Shown one piece after another: positions 1 to 8,510 of a DNA stretch of 64,000 nucleotides. The notes under the pieces are model-generated. The model did not search any database, was not told the origin of the DNA, and saw only the letters and a program-made list of their open reading frames with translations. Source of the DNA: Dryocola sp036489025 (lineage in GTDB: Bacteria; Pseudomonadota; Gammaproteobacteria; Enterobacterales; Enterobacteriaceae); NCBI GenBank assembly GCA_036489025.1, contig DASXGN010000046.1, forward strand, positions 1 through 64,000, written 5' to 3'. The translations under genes and the position numbers were made by a program. How positions within the stretch are numbered: the first letter of the stretch is position 1; every line of letters starts with the position of its first letter.

Positions 1-23
1 CGCCGGGTAACTCGAGGTGGCGT

Positions 24-51
24 ATATTACGCTTTCCTCTTTCAGAGTCAA
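24..51 (-). promoter_or_regulatory. rRNA operon P2 promoter
   Basis: Read on the minus strand there is a -35 TTGACT (46-51) and a -10 TAATAT (24-29) separated by 16 bp. The surrounding sequence (AAATAAACGCTTGACTCT) closely follows the P2 promoter of E. coli rrn operons. It drives transcription leftward out of the window, so a 16S rRNA gene should begin a few hundred bases beyond the left edge. Confidence 0.88.
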
Positions 52-112
52 GCGTTTATTTTCGCTTTCGTCTGACTGACGGGCCGGTTTGTAAGCCGTT
101 GTGCCGTGTCAG

Positions 113-172
113 TGGAGGCGCAGTATAGGGATTTTTCGGAACGTGACAAGCGTTTATTGCAAATAAATTACC
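113..172 (-). promoter_or_regulatory. rRNA operon P1 promoter with UP element
   Basis: On the minus strand: -35 TTGTCA (144-149), 16-bp spacer, -10 TATACT (122-127), a GC-rich discriminator GCGCCTCC, and a probable start A at 113 followed by CTGACACGG, the conserved start region of enteric rrn P1 promoters. The AT-rich bases at about 150-170 fit an UP element. GC-rich discriminators of this type underlie stringent ppGpp/DksA control (family knowledge). In K-12 this neighbour of yieP is rrnC. FIS sites probably lie in 170-240 but I could not place them with confidence. Confidence 0.9.
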
Positions 173-300
173 AAGCGCCTTTTTTTTCATCAAAACGACT
201 GCAAAACCCGTCTAACACGGGATATTTGCTGTTTTAAGCATCAGAAAGAGATGTCCGATGGCATACTACAAAGAGAAACATAGCTAAAGGAATTGCATAA

Positions 301-999
301 ATGTCTTTATCTGCACAACAGCTCGCGGCACAGAAGAACCTTTCATATGTTCTTGCAGAGAAATTAGCGCAGCGGATCCTGCGGGGGGAATACCAAGCAG
401 GCAGTATTTTGCCCGGTGAAATAGAGCTGGGTGAGCTCTTCGGGGTTAGCCGTACGGCCGTAAGGGAAGCTGTAAAGACATTAACCGCGAAGGGAATGGT
501 TTTGCCACGCCCGCGCATTGGCACACGCGTGATGCCTCGTAGCCACTGGAACTTCCTCGATAAGGAGTTGCTCACCTGGTGGATGACGGAAGAAAACTTC
601 AACGACGTCGTAGATTACTTCCTTGTCATGCGTAACAGCCTTGAACCTCAGGCCTGCTCGCTGGCCGCGCTCAACGGGAGTAAAGAACAGAAGGCCTATC
701 TCAATGAGAAAATGGTTGAGATGGTCAAGCTGAAGACCGCCTTTGACCGCGAGCGCTGGATAGAAGTGGACATGGCCTACCACGAACATATATATGAAAT
801 GAGCGGTAACCCTTTCCTTTGTTCTTTCGCTAACTTATTCCGTTCTATTTATTACAATTACTTCACTGCGATAACCGACAACGAAGTTATCAAACTCGAT
901 TTGCACCAGGCAATTGTTGACGCCATTACCCGTGGGGATAGTCAGGCCGCGCTGATTGCGGGCCAGGCTCTGCTTCAGAAGCCCTTCTCTAACGGCTAA
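301..999 (+). CDS. yieP: FadR-type GntR-family transcriptional regulator YieP
   Basis: 232 residues, close to E. coli YieP (about 230). An N-terminal GntR winged helix spans about 15-80 (SRTAVREAVKTLTAKGMV), and an all-helical FCD ligand-binding domain about 100-225 with the Asp157-x3-His161 pair typical of metal-binding FCD domains. The ATG at 301 follows AAAGGAA at 286-292. The gene lies head to head with the rRNA promoters on its left and is followed 39 bp later by hsrA on the same strand, as in K-12 (mirror orientation). Its effector is not evident from sequence. Confidence 0.93.
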   Translation: MSLSAQQLAAQKNLSYVLAEKLAQRILRGEYQAGSILPGEIELGELFGVSRTAVREAVKTLTAKGMVLPRPRIGTRVMPRSHWNFLDKELLTWWMTEENFNDVVDYFLVMRNSLEPQACSLAALNGSKEQKAYLNEKMVEMVKLKTAFDRERWIEVDMAYHEHIYEMSGNPFLCSFANLFRSIYYNYFTAITDNEVIKLDLHQAIVDAITRGDSQAALIAGQALLQKPFSNG

Positions 1000-1038
1000 A
1001 AACACTTATTCCTGGCAGCTTAAAACATCAGGATTCTA

Positions 1039-2433
1039 ATGACCAAAACTGCTCGCAGTATGGCCGGGCTGCCGTGGATTGCGGCAATGGCTTTCTTTAT
1101 GCAGGCGTTGGATGCCACCATCCTTAATACTGCGCTCCCCGCCATCGCCCACAGCCTGGGCCGTTCGCCATTGGCAATGCAGTCGGCAATTATCAGCTAC
1201 ACCCTAACGGTCGCCATGCTGATTCCGGTCAGCGGCTGGCTTGCCGACCGCTTCGGTACCCGCCGCGTGTTTATGATTGCCGTCACCCTCTTCACTCTCG
1301 GCTCGTTTGCCTGCGCCATGTCCGGCTCGCTCAGCCAGCTGGTTATCTTTCGCGTAGTACAGGGGATTGGCGGGGCAATGATGATGCCCGTCGCGCGCCT
1401 GGCGTTATTGCGAGCTTATCCACGAAGCGAACTGCTGCCCGTTCTGAACTTCGTCACCATGCCGGGTCTGGTCGGGCCGATTTTAGGTCCGCTGCTCGGC
1501 GGCGTGCTGGTCACCTGGGCAAGCTGGCACTGGATCTTCCTCATTAATATCCCTATCGGCATTCTCGGTTTGCTCTACGCCCGCAGGTACATGCCAAACT
1601 TCACCACGCCCCGGCGCGGTTTTGATATGACCGGCTTTCTTTTATTTGGCCTGGGACTGGTGCTGATCTCCAGCGGGATGGAACTTTTTGGCGAGCGCAT
1701 CGTTGCCAGCTATATAGGCGTGCTGATAATCCTCGCCGGGTTGTCACTCCTCGCGACCTATATCTGGCATGCACGTCGCCACCCGACGCCGCTTATCGCG
1801 CTGCCCATGTTCAAAACCAGAACCTTTTCCGTCGGTATCGTCGGTAACCTCGCCTCGCGGCTGGGTACCGGCTGCGTTCCCTTCCTTATGCCTTTAATGC
1901 TTCAGGTGGGTTTTGGCTACACGGCTTTAATCGCTGGCTGCATGATGGCGCCCACCGCTTTCGGCTCGCTGCTGGCGAAATCGACCGTGACGCAGGTGCT
2001 GCGCTGGTTCGGCTACAGAAAGACGCTCGTTGGCGTAACCTTGTTTATCGGTCTGCTGATTGGACAGTTCTCGCTGCAGTCTCCCGGAATGGAAGCCTGG
2101 CTGCTTATTCTGCCGCTGTTTATCCTTGGCATGGCGATGTCCACACAGTTCACCGCCATGAATACGATCACGCTTGCCGATCTGACGGATGAAAACGCCA
2201 GCAGCGGCAACAGCGTGCTGGCCGTTACGCAGCAGCTTTCGATTAGTCTTGGAGTGGCGGTCAGTGCGGCGGTGCTGCGTCTTTATGAAGGGATTGATAG
2301 CTTCAATACCATCGAGCAGTTCCATTACACCTTCCTGACGATGGGAGCGGTGACGCTGGTTTCAGCCTTCGTGTTTATGCTGTTACGCCCGAAGGACGGA
2401 CGCAACCTGATAAAAGAGCGTCACAAACGCTAA
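1039..2433 (+). CDS. hsrA: MFS transporter HsrA (DHA2-type efflux family)
   Basis: 464 residues of almost continuous membrane helices, the 14-helix DHA2 drug:proton antiporter pattern. MFS motif A is visible at about 66-76 (GWLADRFGTRR), and the helix-1 motif LDATILNTALPAIA at about 24-37 is typical of EmrB/HsrA-like pumps. Position beside yieP and rbsR matches E. coli hsrA (yieO). It probably shares a transcript with yieP. The stop codon overlaps the stop of convergent rbsR by 4 bp, leaving no room for a terminator between them. Substrate is unknown from sequence. Confidence 0.9.
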   Translation: MTKTARSMAGLPWIAAMAFFMQALDATILNTALPAIAHSLGRSPLAMQSAIISYTLTVAMLIPVSGWLADRFGTRRVFMIAVTLFTLGSFACAMSGSLSQLVIFRVVQGIGGAMMMPVARLALLRAYPRSELLPVLNFVTMPGLVGPILGPLLGGVLVTWASWHWIFLINIPIGILGLLYARRYMPNFTTPRRGFDMTGFLLFGLGLVLISSGMELFGERIVASYIGVLIILAGLSLLATYIWHARRHPTPLIALPMFKTRTFSVGIVGNLASRLGTGCVPFLMPLMLQVGFGYTALIAGCMMAPTAFGSLLAKSTVTQVLRWFGYRKTLVGVTLFIGLLIGQFSLQSPGMEAWLLILPLFILGMAMSTQFTAMNTITLADLTDENASSGNSVLAVTQQLSISLGVAVSAAVLRLYEGIDSFNTIEQFHYTFLTMGAVTLVSAFVFMLLRPKDGRNLIKERHKR

Positions 2434-3422
2434 ACGGAGCCTCGCTCCACCAGCTCGGGCGTCAATAGCAGGCGCTGCTGTGCCAGAGTAGGCTGCGCCA
2501 TGCGGTGGATGAGCACATCGACAGCCAGCTCGCCCAGCTCATCCTTCGGCTGATGGATAGTAGTCAGCGGCGGCGTCATATAGCGCGCCAGCTCGATATC
2601 ATCGTAGCCCACCACCGCCATATCCTGCGGCACTTTTAGCCCGGCCTGATAAAGCGCGTGATAGGCCCCAACCGCCATTGCATCGTTCCCGGTGAATACC
2701 GCATGCGGCGGTAAAGCCAGCGCCAGCAGCGAATTCATCGCCGTGAACCCGCCCTGAAACTCAAAGTCGCCGATAATTTCATAGCCGGGCAGAATCTCCA
2801 GCCCCGCTTTGTGCATCGCATGACGAAATCCTTCAAGGCGAAGTCTGGCTGGCGTTTTATCCTGCGGCCCGGCAATACAGGCGATTCGCGTATAGCCATT
2901 TTCAATGAGGTGCTGGGTCGCCATCTCGCCGCCCAGCAGCGAGTTATCCTGAATGACATCGCTTTCGCCTTCGAAAGGCGCCCAGTCCATCATGACCGTC
3001 GGAATAGAAGGATAGCGGTTGATAATTTCAGCCGAAGGCAAATGGGTTTCGGTGCACAGCAGCAGCAGCCCGTCGACGCGCTTTTGCATCAGCGTCTCCA
3101 GATTGCGGTTCATACGCTGCTCGTCGCCTTCGGTATTGCACAGCACCAGGCTGTAGCCCCGTTCAAAGCAGCTGCGCTCCACGCCGCGCACGAGCTCAGA
3201 GTAGAAGGGGTTGCTGCTGGCGGTGATTAACATGCCGATGGTGTGGGTCTGGTTGAGCTTAAGGCTGCGCGCCAGCGCCGAAGGCGCATAGTTCAGCGTT
3301 TTGATCGCCGCGTCGACCTTTTCGCGAATGGCCTCGCTCACGAAGCGATCTTTATTGATGACGTGTGAAACCGTCGAGGTGGAGACGCCCGCGAGACGGG
3401 CGACATCTTTCATGGTGGCCAC
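2430..3422 (-). CDS. rbsR: Ribose operon repressor RbsR (LacI family)
   Basis: 330 residues with a LacI-type helix-turn-helix at 1-25 (MATMKDVARLAGVSTSTVSHVINK) and a periplasmic-binding-protein-like ribose-sensing core from about 60 on. Last gene of the rbs operon, beginning 2 bp after the rbsK stop, so it is autoregulated with the operon it controls. Two matching palindromic operators lie upstream of rbsD at 8256-8271 and 8338-8349. Ribose is the known inducer in E. coli. Confidence 0.96.
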   Translation of the reverse strand: MATMKDVARLAGVSTSTVSHVINKDRFVSEAIREKVDAAIKTLNYAPSALARSLKLNQTHTIGMLITASSNPFYSELVRGVERSCFERGYSLVLCNTEGDEQRMNRNLETLMQKRVDGLLLLCTETHLPSAEIINRYPSIPTVMMDWAPFEGESDVIQDNSLLGGEMATQHLIENGYTRIACIAGPQDKTPARLRLEGFRHAMHKAGLEILPGYEIIGDFEFQGGFTAMNSLLALALPPHAVFTGNDAMAVGAYHALYQAGLKVPQDMAVVGYDDIELARYMTPPLTTIHQPKDELGELAVDVLIHRMAQPTLAQQRLLLTPELVERGSV

Positions 3423-3424
3423 GA

Positions 3425-4354
3425 TTACCCCTGCTGCTGCAAGAACTCGTCGATCTCATTACGCCACGGCACGGAGGGCTGGGCACCTTTACGGGTTACG
3501 GCAATAGCGGCGGCGGCGTGAGCAAAGCGGATAGCTTCGGCCATCGGCTTATCTTCCAGCAGGGCCGTAACCAGCGCGCCGTTGAAGGTGTCGCCTGCGG
3601 CAATAGTATCCACGGCTTTCACTTTAAAGCCCGGCACGCGCTGCCCTTTGCCATTTTCACTCAGCCAAACGCCACGGCTGCCAAGCGTAATAATCACGCA
3701 CTCGATGCCTTTATCATGTAACGCTGCGGCGGCTTTCGCGGCGTCAGCGTCATTTTCAACTTTAATGCCGGTAAGCTTTTCCGCTTCGGTTTCGTTCGGC
3801 GTGATCATATCAACCAACCCCAGCAGCTCGTCAGAAAGCCCACAGGCCGGAGCAGGATTGAGCACAACTTTAGTCTGGCTCTGATGAGCAAGTGTAGCCG
3901 CGGCCAGCACGCTTTCCAGCGGCGACTCCAGCTGCATTAAAAGGACTGAAGCTGCGGCTATTTTATCTTGTTGAGCGGCCACCAGCTCAGGCGTTAATGC
4001 ACTGTTTGCTCCGGCATGAATGCCGATGACGTTTTCACCCGCACCGTTCACGAAGATCAGCGCTACGCCGGTAGCAGCATCTTTAATAGTTGAAATGGGA
4101 GAGGTGTCGATGCTGTCGCTTGCCAGCTGTTTGCAAACGCGTGCGCCGGTATCGTCATCGCCCACGCAGGCAATAAAGGCAATATCCGCGCCGCTGCGCC
4201 CGGCGGCAACCGCCTGGTTAGCGCCCTTTCCGCCGAATGCCACCTGATAATCCTGCCCGGTGACGGTTTCCCCCGGCGTCGGGAAGTGTTCGAGGTTCAG
4301 GATATGGTCAGCGTTAATGCTGCCAAGGACGACGAGTTTGCCTTTGCTATTCAT
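3425..4354 (-). CDS. rbsK: Ribokinase
   Basis: Phosphorylates ribose to ribose 5-phosphate with ATP, in the cytoplasm. PfkB-family protein with the N-terminal GSINADHI motif, the GGKGANQAVAAGR substrate/lid signature, and the C-terminal DTIAAGDTFNGA signature whose Asp (about 255) is the catalytic base. I start at the ATG at 4354, giving 309 residues as in E. coli; the upstream ATG at 4384 would add ten non-conserved residues and falls inside the rbsB-rbsK hairpin. Followed 2 bp later by rbsR. Confidence 0.96.
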   Translation of the reverse strand: MNSKGKLVVLGSINADHILNLEHFPTPGETVTGQDYQVAFGGKGANQAVAAGRSGADIAFIACVGDDDTGARVCKQLASDSIDTSPISTIKDAATGVALIFVNGAGENVIGIHAGANSALTPELVAAQQDKIAAASVLLMQLESPLESVLAAATLAHQSQTKVVLNPAPACGLSDELLGLVDMITPNETEAEKLTGIKVENDADAAKAAAALHDKGIECVIITLGSRGVWLSENGKGQRVPGFKVKAVDTIAAGDTFNGALVTALLEDKPMAEAIRFAHAAAAIAVTRKGAQPSVPWRNEIDEFLQQQG

Positions 4355-4373
4355 GTTTTCTGTCCAGTTAAGT

Positions 4374-4395
4374 GCGCCACCCATTTGGGTGGCGC
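4374..4395 (-). promoter_or_regulatory. Intercistronic stem-loop between rbsB and rbsK
   Basis: A perfect 9-bp inverted repeat (GCGCCACCC and GGGTGGCGC) with a 4-nt loop lies just after the rbsB stop. No T-run follows in the direction of transcription, so it is more likely an mRNA 3'-end protector than a full terminator. By inference it lets the binding-protein gene be expressed above rbsK and rbsR. Confidence 0.65.
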
Positions 4396-4420
4396 GGTGC
4401 CGTGCTTTTCTTTTGTCGTC

Positions 4421-5308
4421 TTATTTGGTGACCAGTTTCAGGTCAACCGGGATTTTGGCGTCGACCTTTTCGCCTTTCAAGACTTTATCCGCTGTTTCTA
4501 CGCCAATCACGCCAATCTGGTCAGCCATCTGCGCCACGGTTGCGCCCAGCTTGCCGCCTTCCACCGCTTTCACGCCGTCTGCCGTGCCGTCGAAGCCAAC
4601 CACCAGCACGTCGGTTTTACCCGCGGTTTGCAGCGCGCGCAGTGCGCCCAGCGCCATTTCGTCGTTCTGAGCGAACACGGCCTGCACATCAGGATGCGCG
4701 GTCAGCAGGTTTTGCATGACGTTCAGCCCCTTAGTACGGTCGAAGTCGGCAGGCTGGCTCGCCAGCACGGTGAATTTGTGGGCCGCGGTTGCCTGCTTAA
4801 AGCCTTCGCCACGTTCACGCGCAGCGGATGCGCCGGCAATACCCTGCAGCTCGATAACTTTCGCACCTTCACCCACTTTGCTTGCGATGAAGTCACCGGC
4901 CATTTTGCCGCCCGCCACGTTGTCGGAAGCAATGTGGCTAACAACGGTGCCCTGATTTGCCATACGGTCCAGGGTGATCACCGGGATTTTCGCCTGGTTA
5001 GCCATTTTCACCGCGTTGCCCACCGCATCGGAATCAGTTGGGTTAATCAGCATCAGTTTGGTGCCGCGCACGGTGAGGTCCTGCACGTTCGCCAGCTCTT
5101 TCGCCGGGTTGTTCTGCGAATCCAGCACCACCAGGTTGTAGCCCAGCTTGTCCGCTTCTTTCTGCGCGCCGTCCTTCAGTGAAACGAAGAACGGGTTATT
5201 CAGCGTGGAAACAACCAGCGCGATGGTGTCTTTGGCCATCGCATTGGCGCTAACGGTGGCGCTCAGCGCTACGGCGGAAACCAGGGTAGCCAGCTTTTTC
5301 ATATTCAT
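4421..5308 (-). CDS. rbsB: Periplasmic D-ribose-binding protein
   Basis: 295 residues, one shorter than E. coli RbsB and almost superimposable on it. Signal peptide 1-25 with cleavage expected at AMA/KD. Mature protein begins with DTIALVVSTLNNPFF, the first strand of the sugar-binding fold (peripla_BP_4). It delivers ribose to RbsC-RbsA and to the Trg chemoreceptor in E. coli. Sits 28 bp after rbsC and is followed by a strong hairpin. Confidence 0.97.
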   Translation of the reverse strand: MNMKKLATLVSAVALSATVSANAMAKDTIALVVSTLNNPFFVSLKDGAQKEADKLGYNLVVLDSQNNPAKELANVQDLTVRGTKLMLINPTDSDAVGNAVKMANQAKIPVITLDRMANQGTVVSHIASDNVAGGKMAGDFIASKVGEGAKVIELQGIAGASAARERGEGFKQATAAHKFTVLASQPADFDRTKGLNVMQNLLTAHPDVQAVFAQNDEMALGALRALQTAGKTDVLVVGFDGTADGVKAVEGGKLGATVAQMADQIGVIGVETADKVLKGEKVDAKIPVDLKLVTK

Positions 5309-5336
5309 AGTCAGATGTCCTGTAGGGTTATGATTG

Positions 5337-6302
5337 TTACTGCTTTTTGTTGTCCACCAGCACCGCCAGTAAAATAACCACTGCTTTGACGATCATCTGG
5401 TAATAAGAAGAAACACCTAATAAATTCAGTCCGTTGTTCAGGAAGCCGAGGATTAATGCCCCGATCAGCGTCCCGACAATCCGCCCTTTCCCGCCCGCAA
5501 GGCTGGTACCGCCAAGAACCACGGCGGCGATAGCATCCAGCTCATAGCCGGTACCCGCCGTTGGCTGCGCGGAAGAAAGACGCGCCACTTCGATGATCCC
5601 GGCCAGAGAAGCCAGCAGGCCGCAGAGTGAATAAACGATAATTTTGACTTTGTTAACGCTGATACCGGAAAGGCGCGTCGCCGCTTCGTTACCGCCCAGC
5701 GCGTAAATGTAACGACCCAGGCGAGTATGGTGCAGCATGTACCACGCGGCGAGGAAGACAATCGCCATAATCCAGACCGGCGCAGGAATGCCCAACGGGC
5801 GACCAATACCGAACCAGCCGAAGAGATCCGCATTGTCCGAGAAGCCGGTGTTGACCGGGCTACCGTTGGTGTAAACCATGGTCACGCCGCGCAAAAGTAG
5901 CATCATCACCAGCGTGGCGATAAACGCCTGCACGCGTCCTTTAGCAACGATAACGCCAGTCACGGCCCCGATTGCGGCACCCAGCGCCAGCGCCCCGGCA
6001 ACGGCCACTAACGCATTCACTTCTAAGCCAACAATCGAGGCGGCCACCGCCCCGGTCAGCGCCAGCAATGAACCGACGGACAGGTCGATCCCGGAGGTCA
6101 GAATGACCAGCGTCATTCCCACCGCCATAATGGCGTTCACGGAGGTTTGCTGCAGGATGTTAAACAGGTTATTGACGGTAAAAAAGTTCGGGCTCAGGCT
6201 CGAAACAATCGCAATCAGCACCAGCAGTGCGATAAGCGACTTTTGGTCAAGCAGCCACGCTTTTGTGAACCAGCGACGAGAAGTAACAGACTGGGTACTC
6301 AT
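5337..6302 (-). CDS. rbsC: Ribose ABC transporter permease
   Basis: 321 residues, the length of E. coli RbsC, with eight or more membrane helices and the BPD_transp_2 core (SGIDLSVGSLLALTGA around 70-85, and GGTSLAGGKGRIVGTLIGA near 245-263, the loop that contacts the ATPase). Forms the inner-membrane channel with RbsA. Starts immediately after the rbsA stop. Confidence 0.97.
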   Translation of the reverse strand: MSTQSVTSRRWFTKAWLLDQKSLIALLVLIAIVSSLSPNFFTVNNLFNILQQTSVNAIMAVGMTLVILTSGIDLSVGSLLALTGAVAASIVGLEVNALVAVAGALALGAAIGAVTGVIVAKGRVQAFIATLVMMLLLRGVTMVYTNGSPVNTGFSDNADLFGWFGIGRPLGIPAPVWIMAIVFLAAWYMLHHTRLGRYIYALGGNEAATRLSGISVNKVKIIVYSLCGLLASLAGIIEVARLSSAQPTAGTGYELDAIAAVVLGGTSLAGGKGRIVGTLIGALILGFLNNGLNLLGVSSYYQMIVKAVVILLAVLVDNKKQ

Positions 6303-7814
6303 TTATACAGACTCCTGATTCACGCGATTAAGCTTGCCAACGGCGGCGGCCATCAGCGCCTCCTGGGTGGCCTCTTCGCGGCTAAACTCGCCGCCGAGAT
6401 GCCCTTCATGCATCACCATAATGCGGTCGCTCATGCCCAGCACTTCCGGCATTTCTGACGACACGAGAATGATGCTTAGCCCGTCGGCTTTAAACTGATT
6501 AATTAACTGATAAATCTCTTTCTTCGCGCCGACGTCCACGCCGCGAGTGGGTTCATCAAGAATCAAAACTTTCGGACGCGTCATCAGCCCGCGCGCAATC
6601 GCGACCTTCTGCTGATTGCCGCCGGAAAGCAGGCCGATAGGCTGTTCGATGGACGGGGTTTTCACGTTGAACAGGCGCACAAAGTCCTGCACCGCCTGCT
6701 GCTCGTCTTTATGTTTCAGGCTGCCGACGCTGTGGCTGAAGTAGCGCAGCGCGGTCAGCGACATGTTTTCTTTCACCGACATGCCGAGCACCAGCCCGTC
6801 GCGCTTGCGGTCTTCGGAGATATAAACGATGCCGTTCGCCAGGCCATCCTGCGGAGATCGCGCCACCACTTCCCGGCCGTCCAGCGCCACGTAGCCGCCG
6901 CTGCGCGGCAGTGCGCCATAGAGCACCTTCATTAATTCTGTGCGGCCAGCGCCCATCAAGCCTGCCACGCCAAGGATTTCGCCTTTGCGCAGCGTAAAAC
7001 TGACCTCGTGTACGCCCGGCCCGGAGAGGTTATCGACGCGCAGGCGGATTTCGCCCGGTTCTTTCGCCAGCCGCGGATACTGGTCTTCGAGCTTGCGCCC
7101 GACCATCATTTCAATTAGCGAGTCTTCGGTGAGCGTGGCCACTTCGCGCTCGGCAATAAACTGTCCGTCACGGAAAACCGTCACGTCATCGCAGATCTCG
7201 AAGATCTCTTTCATGCGGTGCGAAATATAAACGATACCGCGCCCCTGGGCCTTCAGCTCGCGGATAACGCGGAACAAAGAATCCGTTTCGGTATCGGTCA
7301 GCGCATCGGTCGGCTCATCCATGACGATGACTTTCGATTCGAAGCTCAGCACCTTGGCAATCTCTACCATTTGCTGATCGCCAATAGAAAGGTCACCCAC
7401 CAGCTTCTGGCTGTTAAAGCGTAGATTGAGCTTTGCCAGCAGCTTGTCCGCCTCGGCGTACATTTTTTTCCAGTCAATCTTGCCGAACCGGCTGACGAAC
7501 TCGCGCCCGAGGAAGATGTTTTCCGCGATGCTCAGCTGAGGGATCAGGTTCAGTTCCTGATGGATAATGCCGATGCCCGCTTCCTGAGAAGATTTCGGAC
7601 CGTTGAACGAGGTTTCTTTCCCCAGCCACAAAAGCGAACCGGCATCGCGCTGATAGATTCCGGTTAACACTTTCATCATCGTGGATTTGCCCGCGCCGTT
7701 TTCTCCGACCAGCGCCATTACGCGCCCTGGATAAACGTTGAGCGCGGCGCCCGAAAGGGCTTTTACGCCGGGGAACGACTTGTCGATCCCTTTAAGCTGC
7801 AGTAACGGTTCCAT
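6303..7814 (-). CDS. rbsA: Ribose ABC transporter ATPase
   Basis: 503 residues with two tandem ABC domains, as in all sugar importers of this class. First domain: Walker A GENGAGKS at 37-44 and signature LSIGDQQ. Second domain: altered Walker A (GLMGAGRT) but a canonical LSGGNQQ signature and LILDEPTRGVD. The unusual second nucleotide site is normal for RbsA/XylG/MglA. Seven bases separate it from rbsD. Confidence 0.97.
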   Translation of the reverse strand: MEPLLQLKGIDKSFPGVKALSGAALNVYPGRVMALVGENGAGKSTMMKVLTGIYQRDAGSLLWLGKETSFNGPKSSQEAGIGIIHQELNLIPQLSIAENIFLGREFVSRFGKIDWKKMYAEADKLLAKLNLRFNSQKLVGDLSIGDQQMVEIAKVLSFESKVIVMDEPTDALTDTETDSLFRVIRELKAQGRGIVYISHRMKEIFEICDDVTVFRDGQFIAEREVATLTEDSLIEMMVGRKLEDQYPRLAKEPGEIRLRVDNLSGPGVHEVSFTLRKGEILGVAGLMGAGRTELMKVLYGALPRSGGYVALDGREVVARSPQDGLANGIVYISEDRKRDGLVLGMSVKENMSLTALRYFSHSVGSLKHKDEQQAVQDFVRLFNVKTPSIEQPIGLLSGGNQQKVAIARGLMTRPKVLILDEPTRGVDVGAKKEIYQLINQFKADGLSIILVSSEMPEVLGMSDRIMVMHEGHLGGEFSREEATQEALMAAAVGKLNRVNQESV

Positions 7815-7821
7815 GCCGACC

Positions 7822-8241
7822 TCAGAAGGTTACGCCAGCACAGAGAATGATATTCGCATACGGGGAACACTCCCCGCTGCGAATAACCGCGTGTGCATCC
7901 GCGGTGTGCTGCTTGAACTGCTCGTGACTGATATAGCGAATAGAAATGGTGTTTCCCTGGTGTTGTTGCAGATGCTCGATATGGCTGAGCAACGTTTCGT
8001 GGAGTTGAGGATTATATTGTTGGATTTCCTGAGCAAGGATCGCCGCTTCAACCTGCATCTCTTGCGTAACCACATCAACGACCTGCATAAAGCCCGGTAC
8101 GCCGTGAGTCAGCGCCAAATCAATGCGCTGGGTCGCGCGTGGAATGGGCAGCCCCGCATCGGCAACCACCAGCGTATCGGTGTGGCCCAGACGGGAGATG
8201 ACGGCCGAGATATCGGCGTTGAGAACGGTGCCTTTCTTCAT
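7822..8241 (-). CDS. rbsD: D-ribose pyranase
   Basis: 139 residues, same length as E. coli RbsD. Interconverts beta-pyranose and beta-furanose ribose so that ribokinase receives the furanose form; works as a decamer in the cytoplasm. His20 (the catalytic histidine of the family) is present in RLGHTDTLVVADAGLP. First gene of the rbs operon, so expression depends directly on the operator region upstream. Confidence 0.96.
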   Translation of the reverse strand: MKKGTVLNADISAVISRLGHTDTLVVADAGLPIPRATQRIDLALTHGVPGFMQVVDVVTQEMQVEAAILAQEIQQYNPQLHETLLSHIEHLQQHQGNTISIRYISHEQFKQHTADAHAVIRSGECSPYANIILCAGVTF

Positions 8242-8255
8242 TTTCTTACTCCACT

Positions 8256-8271
8256 AGCGAAACGTTTCGCT
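8256..8271. promoter_or_regulatory. RbsR operator, promoter-proximal
   Basis: Perfect 16-bp palindrome AGCGAAACGTTTCGCT, matching the known E. coli rbs operator (CGAAACGTTTCG core). It begins about 8 bp downstream of the proposed -10, so a bound repressor would block initiation. Confidence 0.9.
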
Positions 8272-8278
8272 GGTAAGG

Positions 8279-8308
8279 AGTGTAGGAAAAGTCATGGTGA
8301 TAAAACAA
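8279..8308 (-). promoter_or_regulatory. Proposed rbsDACBKR promoter
   Basis: On the minus strand TTGTTT (8303-8308) and TACACT (8279-8284) are 18 bp apart and sit between the two RbsR palindromes. The weak -35 suits a CRP-dependent promoter. Proposed from pattern only. Confidence 0.55.
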
Positions 8309-8322
8309 CCGCCAGGTTATGG

Positions 8323-8349
8323 AAATGTGATCGTTATCGAAACGTTTCG
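8323..8349. promoter_or_regulatory. Second RbsR operator with an overlapping CRP-like site
   Basis: CGAAACGTTTCG at 8338-8349 is a second 12-bp copy of the RbsR core, exactly 80 bp centre to centre from the proximal operator. A TGTGA half-site (8326-8330) overlaps its left side, consistent with a CRP site whose second half is poor. Two operators flanking the promoter suggest DNA looping or mutual exclusion between CRP and RbsR (inference). Confidence 0.7.
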
Positions 8350-8435
8350 CGCATCAGGTTCAGCCCGGAGAAAATGAAAGCGCGCACGTTCAAAAAAATG
8401 AATACCTGGGGAGTAAAAGGAGGCTTATCTTTTCG

Positions 8436-8457
8436 GAAAATCAATTCATTGATTTTC
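8436..8457. repeat. Perfect 22-bp inverted repeat between rbsD and kup
   Basis: Arms GAAAATCAAT (8436-8445) and ATTGATTTTC (8448-8457) with a 2-bp spacer. Too tightly closed for a stable RNA hairpin loop, so more like an operator for a dimeric protein. No gene assigned; it lies between the upstream rbs operator and the kup terminator. Confidence 0.5.
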
Positions 8458-8470
8458 ATGATGTTAAATA

Positions 8471-8504
8471 AAAAAGCCAGAAAACCACGCTTTTCTGGCT
8501 TTTT
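8471..8504 (-). terminator. Intrinsic terminator after kup
   Basis: A 14-bp stem (AAAAAGCCAGAAAA with TTTTCTGGCTTTTT) around a 6-nt loop, ending in a T-run on the minus strand, starts 7 bp after the kup stop. Confidence 0.9.
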
Positions 8505-8510
8505 TCCAAC

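Noticed and set aside
4355..4384. Longer rbsK start at 4384
   Set aside because: Adds ten non-conserved residues that are encoded by the rbsB-rbsK hairpin; the 4354 start gives the E. coli length.
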